Program-made: the position numbers and the translations under genes | Shown here: one piece after another, positions 48,430-58,431 of the stretch | How positions within the stretch are numbered: the stretch's first letter is position 1 | Layout of the letters: every line of letters begins with the position of its first letter | The notes under the pieces: model-generated | The model's database searches: none | What the model was told of the DNA's origin: nothing | The model's input: only the letters and a program-made list of their open reading frames with translations | Assembly: GCF_000003605.2 (NCBI RefSeq) | Contig: NW_003132176.1 | Span: forward strand, 1-58,450 | Source of the DNA: Saccoglossus kowalevskii | Lineage: Eukaryota; Hemichordata; Enteropneusta; Harrimaniidae | Reading direction: 5' to 3' | DNA length: 58,450 nucleotides

Positions 48430-48510
48430 GCGTAGTTTATTCTGATGTCCTGAATTAGGGAATAGTAGGTTTATTCTGATGTCCTGAATTAGTGAAATAG
48501 TAGTTTATTC
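48430..48510. other. Patch of homopolymer losses Q13
   Basis: GCGTAGTTTATT, TTAGGGAATAG and ATAGTAGTTTATT: one base lost in each of three successive units. Shortly after, the order jumps to the GCGCAGG/ATAGGGGTCA part of block IV. Confidence 0.6.
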
Positions 48511-48869
48511 TGATGTCCTGAATTAGTAAAATAGTAGGTTTATTCTGATGTCCTGAATTAGTGAAAGCGCAGGTTTATTCTGATGTCCTGAATTAGTGAA
48601 AGCATAGGGGTCATTCTGATGTCCTGAATTAGTGAAAGCGTAGGTTTATTCTGATGTCCTGAATTAGTGAAAGTGTAGGTTTATTCTGATGTCCTGAATT
48701 AGTGAAAGCGTAGGTTTATTCTGATGTCCTGAATTAGTGAAATAGTAAGTTTATTCTGATGTCCTGAATTAGTGAAAGCGTAGGGTCATTCTGATGTCCT
48801 GAATTAGTGAAAGCGTAGGTTTATTCTGATGTCCTGAATTAGTGAAAGCGTAGGTTTATTCTGATGTCC

Positions 48870-49079
48870 TGAATTAGTGAAAGTGTAGGTTTATTCTGAT
48901 GTCCTGAATTAATGAAAGCGCAGGTTTATTCTGATGTCCTGAATTAGTGAAAGCGGAGGGTCATTCTGATGTCCAGAATTAGTGAAATCGTAGGTTTATT
49001 CTAATGTCCTGAATTAGTGAAAGCCTGGGTTTATTCTAATGTCCTGAATTAGTGAAAGCGTAGGGTCATTCTGATGTCC
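48870..49079. repeat. Cassette D, copy 5 (full, 210 bp)
   Basis: Unit 4 has AAATCG after its CCAGAATT start, as in the copy at 32269, with which it shares about 300 bp of preceding sequence. Confidence 0.9.
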
Positions 49080-49289
49080 TGAATTAGTGAAAGCGTAGGT
49101 TTATTCTGATGTACTGAATTAGTGAAAGCGTAGGTTTATTCTGATGTCCTGAATTAGTGAAAGCGTAGGTTTATTCTGATGTCCTGAATTAGTGAAATAG
49201 TAGGTTTATTCTGATGTCCTGAATTAGTGAAAGCGTAGGGTCATTCTGATGTCCTGAATTAGTGAAAGCGTAGGTTTATTCTGATGTCC

Positions 49290-49710
49290 TGAATTAGTGA
49301 AAGCGTCGGTTAATTCTGATGTCCTGAATTAGTGAAAGCGTAGGGTCATTCTGATGTCCTGAATTCGTGAAAGCGTAGGTTTATTCTAATGTCCTGAATT
49401 AGTGAAAGCGTAGGTTTATTCTAATGTCCTGAATTAGTGAAAACGTAGGTTTATTCTGATGTCCTGAATTAGTGAAAGCGGAGGTTTAGTCTGATGTCCT
49501 GAATTAGTGAAAGCGTATGGTCATTCTGATGTCCTGAATTAGTGAAAGCGTAGGTTTATTCTGATGTCCTGAATTAGTGAAAGCGTAGCTTTATTCTGAT
49601 GTCCTGAATTAGTGAAAGCATAGGGGTCATTCTGATATCCTGAATTAGTGAAAGCGTAGGTTTATTCTGATGTCCTGAATTAGTGAAAGTGTAGGTTTAT
49701 TCTGATGTCC
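49290..49710. repeat. Cassette C, copy 7
   Basis: Full 421 bp, AAAACG/GCGGAGG subfamily, without the CCAGAATT and TCCGATG marks of copies 1 and 5. The GAATTC hexamer is at 49361. Confidence 0.9.
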
Positions 49711-50270
49711 TGAATTAGTGAAAGCGTAGGTTTATTCTGATGTCCTGAATTAGTGAAAGTGTAGGTTTATTCTGATGTCCTGAATTAGTGAAAGCGTAGG
49801 TTTATTCTGATGTCCTGAATTAGTGAAAGCGTAGGTTTATTCTGATGTCCTGAATTAGTGAAAGCGTAGGTTTATTCTGATGTCCTGAATTAGTGAAAGC
49901 GTTGGTTTATTCTGATGTCCTGAATTAGTGAAAGCGTAGGGTCATTCTGATGTCCTGAATTAGTGAAAGCGTAGGTTTATTCTGATGTCCTGAATTAGTG
50001 AAAGCGTAGGTTTATTCTGATGTCCTGAATTAGTGAAAGCGTAGGGTCATTCTGATGTCCTGAATTAGTGAAAGCGTAGGTTTATACTGATGTCCTGAAT
50101 TAGTGAAAGCGTAGGTTTATTCTGATGTCCTGAATTAGTGAAATAGTAAGTTTATTCTGATGTCCTGAATTAGTGAAAGCGTAGGGTCATTCTGATGTCC
50201 TGAATTAGTGAAAGCGTAGGTTTATTCTGATGTCCTGAATTAGTGAAAGCGTAGGTTTATGCTGATGTCC

Positions 50271-50480
50271 TGAATTAGTGAAAGTGTAGGTTTATTCTGA
50301 TGTCCTGAATTAATGAAAGCGCAGGTTTATTCTGATGTCCTGAATTAGTGAAAGCGGAGGGTCATTCTGATGTCCAGAATTAGTGAAAGCGTAGGTTTAT
50401 TCTAATGTCCTGAATTAGTGAAAGCCTGGGTTTATTCTAATGTCCTGAATTAGTGAAAGCGTAGGGTCATTCTGATGTCC
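50271..50480. repeat. Cassette D, copy 6 (full, 210 bp)
   Basis: Unit 4 has AAAGCG, as in copy 3. The following units (GTACTG, AAATAG, plain, AAATAG with CTAATG, GCGTTGG, GGGTCA) match those after 26942. Confidence 0.9.
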
Positions 50481-51318
50481 TGAATTAGTGAAAGCGTAGG
50501 TTTATTCTGATGTACTGAATTAGTGAAAGCGTAGGTTTATTCTGATGTCCTGAATTAGTGAAATAGTAGGTTTATTCTGATGTCCTGAATTAGTGAAAGC
50601 GTAGGTTTATTCTGATGTCCTGAATTAGTGAAATAGTAGGTTTATTCTAATGTCCTGAATTAGTGAAAGCGTTGGTTTATTCTGATGTCTTGAATTAGTG
50701 AAAGCGTAGGGTCATTCTGATGTCCTGAATTAGTGAAAGCGTAGGTTTATTTAGATGTACTGAATTAGTGAAAGCGTAGGTTTATTCTGATGTCCTGAAT
50801 TAGTGAAATAGTAGGTTTATTCTGATGTCCTGAATTAGTGAAAGCGTATTTTATTCTGATGTCCTGAATTAGTGAAATAGTAGGTTTATTCTGATATCCT
50901 GAATTAGTGAAAGCGTAGGGTTATTCTGATGTCCTGAATTAGTGAAAGCGTAGGTTTATTCTGATGTCCTGAATTAGTGAAATAGTAGGTTTATTCTGAT
51001 GTCCTGAATTAGTGAAAGCGTAGGTTTATTCTGATGTCCTGAATTAGTGAAATAGTAGGTTTATTCTGATGTCCTGAATTAGTGAATGCGGAGGGTCATT
51101 CTGATGTCCTGAATTAGTGATAGCGTAGGTTTATTCTGATGTCCTGAATTAGTGAAAGCGTAGGTTTATTCTGATGTCCTGAATTAGTGAAAGCGTAGGG
51201 TCATTCTGATGTCCTGAATTAGTGAAAGCGTAGGTTTATTCTAATGTCCTGAATTAGTGAAAGCCTGGGTTTATTCTAATGTCCTGAATTAGTGAAAACG
51301 TAGGATTATTCTGATGTC

Positions 51319-51773
51319 CTGAATTAGTGAAAGCGTAGGTTTAGTCTGATGTCCTGAATTAGTGAAAGCGTAGGGTCATTCTGATGTCCTGAATTAGTGA
51401 AAGCGTAGGTTTAGTCTGATGTACTGAATTAGTGAAAGCGTAGGTTTATTCTGATGTCCTGAATTAGTGAAAGCGCAGGTTTATTCTGATCCCTGAATTA
51501 GTGAAATCGTAGGTTTATTCTGATGTCCTGAATTAGTGAAAGCGTAGGTTTATTCTGATGTCCTGAATTAGTGAAAGCGTTGGTTTATTCTGATGTCCTG
51601 AATTAGTGAAATAGTAGGTTTGTTCTGATGTCCTGAATTAGTGAAAGCGTAGGTTTATTCTGATGTCCTGAATTAGTGAAAGCGTAGGTTTATTCTGATG
51701 TCCTGAATTAGTGAAAGCGTAGGTTTATTCTGATGTCCTGAATTAGTGAAAGCGTAGGTTTATTCTGATGTCC
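51319..51773. repeat. Duplicated block V, copy 3
   Basis: Matches 2-456 (offset 51,318 bp) and lies exactly 10,255 bp (293 monomers) from the counterpart at 41100. It diverges at a GCGTCGG unit near 51774. Confidence 0.85.
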
Positions 51774-51859
51774 TGAATTAGTGAAAGCGTCGGTTTATTC
51801 TGATGTCCTGAATTAGTGAAAGCGTAGGTTTATTCTGACGTCCTGAATTAGTGAAAGCG

Positions 51860-52680
51860 TAGGTTTATTCTGATGTCCTAAATTAGTGAAAGCGTAGGTT
51901 TATTCTGACGTCCTGAATTAGTGAAAGCGTAGGTTTATTTCTGATGTCCTGAATTAGTGAAATAGTAGGTTTATTCTGATGTCCTGAATTAGTGAAAACG
52001 TAGGGTCCTTCTGATGTCCTGAATTAGTGAAAGCGTAGGGTCATTCTGATGTCCTGAATTAGTGAAAGCGTAGGTTTATTCTGATGTCCTGAATTAGTGA
52101 AAGCGTCGGTTAATTCTGATGTCCTGAATAAGTGAAAGCGTAGGTTTATTCTGATGTCCTGAATTAGTGAAAGCGTAGGTTTATTCTGATGTACTGAATT
52201 AGTGAAAGTGTAGGTTTATTCTGATGTCCTGAATTAGTGAAAGCGTAGGTTTATTTTGATGTCCTGCATTAGTGAAAGCGTAGGTTTATTCTGATGTTCT
52301 GAAGTAGTGAAATAGTAGGTTTATTCTGATGTCCTGAATTAGTGAAAGCGTAGGTTTATTCTGATGTCCTGAATTAGTGAAAGCGTAGGTTTATTCTGAT
52401 GTCCTGAATTAGTAAAAGCGTAGGTTTATTCTGATGTCCTGAATTAGTGAAAGCGTAGGTTTATTCTGATGTCCTGAATTAGTGAAAGCGTAGGTTTATT
52501 CTGATGTCATGAATTAGTGAAAGCGTAGGTTTATTCTGATGTCCTGAATTAGTGAAATAGTAAGTTTTATTCTGATGTCCTGAATTAGTGAAAGCGTAGG
52601 TTTATTCTGATGTCCTGAATTAGTGAAAGCGTAGGTTTATTCTGATGTCCTGAATTAGTGAAAGCGTAGGTTTATTCTGA
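51860..52680. repeat. Duplicated block II, copy 1 (about 820 bp)
   Basis: Matches about 54279-55099 at a constant offset of 2,419 bp. Shared rare marks are TGACGTCC (51907 and 54325), TATTTTGATG before TGCATT, and TGAAGTAGTG (52300 and 54719). Confidence 0.85.
51879..52019. repeat. Cassette K, copy 30 (last four units)
   Basis: TAAATT with TGACG, the 36-bp unit, AAATAG, and AAAACG with GGGTCCTTC. Its first three units are replaced by plain units. Confidence 0.85.
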
Positions 52681-54192
52681 TGTCCTGAATTAGTAAAATA
52701 GTAGGTTTATTCTGATGTCCTGAATTAGTGAAAGCGTAGGTTTATTCTGATGTCCTGAATTAGTGAAATAGTAGGTTTATTCTGATGTCCTGAATTAGTA
52801 AAAGCGTAGGGTCATTCTGATGTCCTGAATTAGTGAAAGCGTAGGTTCATTCTGATGTCCTAAATTAGTGAAAGCGTGGGTTTATTCTGATGTCCTGAAT
52901 TAGTGAAAGCGTAGGGTCATTCTGATGTCCTGAATTAGTGAAAGCGTAGGTTTATTCTAATGTCCTGAATTAGTGAAAGCGTAGGTTTATTCTAATGTCC
53001 TGAATTAGTGAAAACGTAGGTTTATTCTGATGTCCTGAATTAGTGAAATCGGAGGTTTAGTCTGATGTCCTGAATTAGTGAAAGCGTAGGGTCATTCTGA
53101 TGTCCTGAATTAGTGACAGCGTAGGTTTATTCTGATGTCCTGAATTAGTGAAAGCGTAGGTTTATTCTGATGTCCTGAATTAGTGAAAGCGTAGGTTTAT
53201 TCTGATGTCCTGAATTAGTGAAAGCATAGGGGTCATTCTGATGTCCTGAATTAGTGACAGCGTAGGTTTATTCTGATGTCCTGAATTAGTGAAAGCGTAG
53301 GGTCATTCTGATGTCCTGAATTATTGAAAGCGTTGGTTTATTCTGATGTCCTGAATTAGTGAAAGCGTTGGTTTATTCTGATGTCCTGAATTAGTGAAAG
53401 CGTATGTTTATTCTGATGTCCTGAATTAGTGAAAGCGTAGGTTTATTCTGATGTCCTGAATTAGTGAAAGCGTAGGTTTATTCTGATGTCCTGAATTAGT
53501 GAAAGCGTATGTTTATTCTGATGTCCTGAATTAGTGAAAGCGTAGGTTTATTCTGATGTCCTGAATTAGTGAAAGCGTAGGTTAATTCTGATGTCCTGAA
53601 TTAGTGAAAGCGTAGGTTTATTCTGATGTCCTCAATTAGTGAAAGCGTAGGTTTATTCTGATGTCCTGAATTAGTGAAATATTAGGTTTATTCTGATGTC
53701 CTGAATTAGTGAAAGCGTAGGGTCATTCTGATGTCCTGAATAAGTGAAAGCGTAGGTTTATTCTGATGTCCTGAATTAGTGAAAGCGTAGGTTTATTCTG
53801 ATGTACTGAATTAGTGAAAGTGTAGGTTTATTCTGATGTCCTGAATTAGTGAAAGCGTAGGTTTATTCTGATGTTCTGAATTAGTGAAATAGTAGGTTTA
53901 TTCTGATGTCCTGAATTAGTGAAAGCGTAGGTTTATTCTGATGTCCTGAATTAGTGAAAGCGTAGGTTTATTCTGATGTCCTGAATTAGTAAAAGCGTAG
54001 GTTTATTCTGATGTCCTGAATTAGTGAAAGCGTAGGTTTATTCTGATGTCCTGAATTAGTGAAATAGTAAGTTTTATTCTGATGTCCTGAATTAGTGAAA
54101 GCGTAGGTTTATTCTGATGTCCTGAATTAGTGAAAGCGTAGGTTTATTCTGATGTCCTGAATTAGTGAAAGCGTAGGTTTATTCTGATGTCC

Positions 54193-54438
54193 TGAATTAG
54201 TGAAAGAGTAGGTTTATTCTGATGTCCTAAATTAGTGAAAGCGTAGGTTTATTCTGATGTCCCGAATTAGTGAAATAGTATGTTTATTCTGATGTCCTAA
54301 ATTAGTGAAAGCGTAGGTTTATTCTGACGTCCTGAATTAGTGAAAGCGTAGGTTTATTTCTGATGTCCTGAATTAGTGAAATAGTAGGTTTATTCTGATG
54401 TCCTGAATTAGTGAAAACGTAGGGTCCTTCTGATGTCC
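54193..54438. repeat. Cassette K, copy 31
   Basis: Full, TATG with GGGTCCTTC. Its fourth unit has TGACGTCC, as in copy 30. Confidence 0.9.
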
Positions 54439-55099
54439 TGAATTAGTGAAAGCGTAGGGTCATTCTGATGTCCTGAATTAGTGAAAGCGTAGGTTTATTC
54501 TGATGTCCTGAATTAGTGAAAGCGTCGGTTAATTCTGATGTCCTGAATAAGTGAAAGCGTAGGTTTATTCTGATGTCCTGAATTAGTGAAAGCGTAGGTT
54601 TATTCTGATGTACTGAATTAGTGAAAGTGTAGGTTTATTCTGATGTCCTGAATTAGTGAAAGCGTAGGTTTATTTTGATGTCCTGCATTAGTGAAAGCGT
54701 AGGTTTATTCTGATGTTCTGAAGTAGTGAAATAGTAGGTTTATTCTGATGTCCTGAATTATTGAAAGCGTAGGTTTATTCTGATGTCCTGAATTAGTGAA
54801 AGCGTAGGTTTATTCTGATGTCCTGAATTAGTAAAAGCGTAGGTTTATTCTGATGTCCTGAATTAGTGAAAGCGTAGGTTTATTCTGATGTCCTGAATTA
54901 GTGAAAGCGTAGGTTTATTCTGATGTCATGAATTAGTGAAAGCGTAGGTTTATTCTGATGTCCTGAATTAGTGAAATAGTAAGTTTTATTCTGATGTCCT
55001 GAATTAGTGAAAGCGTAGGTTTATTCTGATGTCCTGAATTAGTGAAAGCGTAGGTTTATTCTGATGTCCTGAATTAGTGAAAGCGTAGGTTTATTCTGA
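54279..55099. repeat. Duplicated block II, copy 2
   Basis: Counterpart of 51860-52680; also part of block I, so this stretch is present three times (near 34915, 51860 and 54279). One difference is a TTATTGAAAG unit near 54760. Confidence 0.85.
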
Positions 55100-55104
55100 T
55101 GTCC

Positions 55105-55350
55105 TGAATTAGTGAAAGAGTAGGTTTATTCTGATGTCCTAAATTAGTGAAAGCGTAGGTTTATTCTGATGTCCCGAATTAGTGAAATGGTATGTTTATT
55201 CTGATGTCCTAAATTAGTGAAAGCGTAGGTTTATTCTGATGTCCTGAATTAGTGAAAGCGTAGGTTTATTTCTGATGTCCTGAATTAGTGAAATAGTAGG
55301 TTTATTCTGATGTCCTGAATTAGTGAAAACGTAGGGTCCTTCTGATGTCC
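55105..55350. repeat. Cassette K, copy 32 (AAATGG/GGGTCC)
   Basis: Full. Starts a 561-bp version of the 806-bp super-unit. Confidence 0.9.
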
Positions 55351-55665
55351 TGAATTAGTGAAAGCGTAGGTTTATTCTGATGTCCTGAATTAGAGAAATA
55401 GTAGGTTTATTCTGATGTCCTGAATTAGTGAAATAGTAGGTTTATTCTGATGTCCTGAATTAGTGAAAGCGTAGGTTTATTCTGATGTCCTGAATTAGTG
55501 AAAGCGTAGGTTTATTCTGATGTCCTGAATTAGTGAAATAGTAGGTTTATTCTGATGTCCTGAATTAGTGAAAGCGTAGGGTCATTCTGATGTCCTGAAT
55601 TAGTGAAAGCGTAGGTTTATTCTGATGTCCTGAATTAGTGAAAGCGTAGGTTTATTCTGATGTCC
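55105..55665. repeat. 561-bp super-unit (16 monomers), short form of the 806-bp unit
   Basis: Same order as 35738-36543, including TTAGAGAAATAG, but lacking seven consecutive units from the TTCTTATG unit to a plain unit (245 bp). Confidence 0.9.
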
Positions 55666-55947
55666 TGAATTAGTGAAAGAGTAGGTTTATTCTGATGTCC
55701 TAAATTAGTGAAAGCGTAGGTTTATTCTGATGTCCCGAATTAGTGAAATGGTATGTTTATTCTGATGTCCTAAATTAGTGAAAGCGTAGGTTTATTCTGA
55801 TGTCCTGAATTAGTGAAAGCGTAGGTTTATTTCTAATGTCCTGAATTAGTGAAAGCGTAGGTTTATTTCTGATGTCCTGAATTAGTGAAATAGTAGGTTT
55901 ATTCTGATGTCCTGAATTAGAGAAAACGTAGGGTCCTTCTGATGTCC
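55666..55947. repeat. Cassette K, copy 33 (eight units, 282 bp)
   Basis: AAATGG type with the 36-bp unit present twice, the first ending TTTATTTCTAATG. The last unit is TTAGAGAAAACG with GGGTCCTTC, the form seen at 5381 and 29540. The copy looks like a hybrid of two K subfamilies. Confidence 0.88.
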
Positions 55948-56399
55948 TGAATTAGTGAAAGCGTAGGGTCATTCTGATGTCCTGAATTAGTGAAAGCGTA
56001 GGTTTATTCTGATGTCCTGAATTAGTGAAAGCGTCGGTTAATTCTGATGTCCTGAATAAGTGAAAGCGTAGGTTTATTCTGATGTCCTGAATTAGTGAAA
56101 GCGTAGGTTTATTCTGATGTACTGAATTAGTGAAAGTGTAGGTTTATTCTGATGTCCTGAATTAGTGAAAGCGTAGGTTTATTTTGATGTCCTGCATTAG
56201 TGAAAGCGTAGGTTTATTCTGATGTTCTGAATTAGTGAAATAGTAGGTTTATTCTGATGTCCTGAATTAGTGAAAGCGTAGGTTTATTCTGATGTCCTGA
56301 ATTAGTGAAAGCGTAGGTTTATTCTGATGTCCTGAATTAGTAAAAGCGTAGGTTTATTCTGATGTCCTGAATTAGTGAAAGCGTAGGTTTATTCTGATG

Positions 56400-57360
56400 T
56401 CCTGAATTAGTAAAATAGTAGGTTTATTCTGATGTCCTGAATTAGTGAAAACGTAGGTTTATTCTGATGTACTGAATTAGTGAAAGCGGAGGTTTAGTCT
56501 GATGTCCTGAATTAGTGAAAGCGTAGGGTCATTCTGATGTCCTGAATTAGTGAAAGCGTAGGTTTATTCTGATGTCCTGAATTAGTGAAAGCGTAGGTTT
56601 ATTCTGATGTCCTGAATTAGTGAAAGCGTAGGTTTATTCTGATGTCCTGAATTAGTGAAAGCGCAGGTTTATTCTGATGTCCTGAATTAGTGAAAGCATA
56701 GGGGTCATTCTGATGTCCTGAATTAGTGAAAGCGTAGGTTTATTCTGATGACCTGAATTAGTGAAAGTGTAGGTTTATTCTGATGTCCTGAATTAGTGAA
56801 AGCGTAGGTTTATTCTGATGTCCTGAATTAGTGAAAGCGTAGGTTTATTCTGATGTCCTGAATTAGTGAAAGCGTAGGTTTATTCTGATGTCCTGAATTA
56901 GTGAAAGCGTAGGTTTATTCTGATGTCCTGAATTAGTGAAAGCGTTGGTTTATTCTGATGTCCTGAATTAGTGAAAGCGTAGGGTCATTCTGATGTCCTG
57001 AATTAGTGAAAGCGTAGGTTTATTCTGATGTCCTGAATTAGTGAAAGCGTAGGTTTATTCTGATGTCCTGAATTAGTGAAAGCGTAGGTTTATTCTGATG
57101 TCCTGAATTAGTGAAAGCGTAGGTTTATTCTGATGTCCTGAATTAGTGAAAGCGTTGGTTTATTCTGATGTCCTGAATTAGTGAAAGCGTAGGGTCATTC
57201 TGATGTCCTGAATTAGTGAAAGCGTAGGTTTATTCTGATGTCCTGAATTAGTGAAAGCGTAGGGTTATTCTGATGTCCTGAATTAGTGAAAGCGTAGGGT
57301 CATTCTGATGTCCTGAATTAGTGAAAGCGTAGGTTTATACTGATGTCCTGAATTAGTGAA
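56400..57360. repeat. Duplicated block IV, partial copy
   Basis: GTAAAATAG, AAAACG, GTACTG with GCGGAGG (56469), GGGTCA, GCGCAGG, ATAGGGGTCA, GTG, plain runs, GCGTTGG and GGGTCA twice, GGGTTATTC, TTTATACTG. It follows the order at 24650-25600. Confidence 0.8.
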
Positions 57361-58081
57361 AGCGTAGGTTTATTCTGATGTCCTGAATTAGTGAAAGTGT
57401 AGGTTTATTCTGATGTCCTGAATTAGTGAAAGCGTAGGTTTATTCTGATGTCCTGAATTAGTGAAAGCGTAGGTTTATTCTGATGTCCTGAATTAGTGAA
57501 AGCGTAGGTTTATTCTGATGTCCTGAATTAGTGAAAGCGTAGGTTTATTCTGATGTCCTGAATTAGTGAAAGCGTTGGTTTATTCTGATGTCCTGAATTA
57601 GTGAAAGCGTAGGGTCATTCCGATGTCCTGAATTAGTGAAAGCGTAGGTTTATTCTGATGTCCTGAATTAGTGAAAGCGTAGGTTTATTCTGATGTCCTG
57701 AATTAGTGAAAGCGTAGGGTCATTCTGATGTCCTGAATTAGTGAAAGCGTAAGTTTATTCTGATGTCCTGAATTAGTGAAAGCGTGGTCATTCCGATGTC
57801 CTGAATTAGTGAAAGCGTAGGTTTATTCTGATGTCCTGAATTAGTGAAAGCGTAGGTTTATTCTGATGTCCTGAATTAGTGAAAGCGTAGGTTTATTCTG
57901 ATGTCCTGAATTAGTGAAAGCGTAAGTTTATTCTGATGTCCTGAATTAGTGAAAGCGTAGGTTTATTCTGATGTCCTGAATTAGTGAAATAGTAAGTTTA
58001 TTCTGATGTCCTGAATTAGTGAAAGCGTAGGGTCATTCTGATGTCCTGAATTAGTGAAAGCGTAGGTTTATTCTGATGTCC

Positions 58082-58431
58082 TGAATTAGTAAAAGCGTAG
58101 GTTTATTCTGATGTCCTGAATTAGTGAAAGTGTAGGTTTATTCTGATGTCCTGAATTAGTGAAAGCGCAGGTTTATTCTGATGTCATGAATTAGTGAAAT
58201 AGTATGTTTATTCTGATGTCCTGAATTAGTTAAAGCGTAGGTTTATTCTGATGTCCTGAATTAGTGAAAGCGTAGGTTTATTCTGATGTCCTGAATTAGT
58301 GAAATAGTAGGTTTATTATGATGTCCTGAATTAGTGAAAGCGTAGGTTTATTCTGATGTCCTGAATTAGTGAAAGCGTAAGTTTATTCTGATGTCCTGAA
58401 TTAGTGAAAGCGTAGGTTTATTCTGATGTCC
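58082..58431. repeat. Cassette B, copy 7 (full, 350 bp)
   Basis: Ten units in the standard order, immediately followed by the GAG unit that opens cassette K. Confidence 0.9.

Larger units (their letters stand above)
52616..55830. repeat. Duplicated block I, copy 2
   Basis: Counterpart of 33215-36700. It lacks one TGCATT unit near 53870 and seven units near 55645, and so is shorter by whole monomers. Confidence 0.85.
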
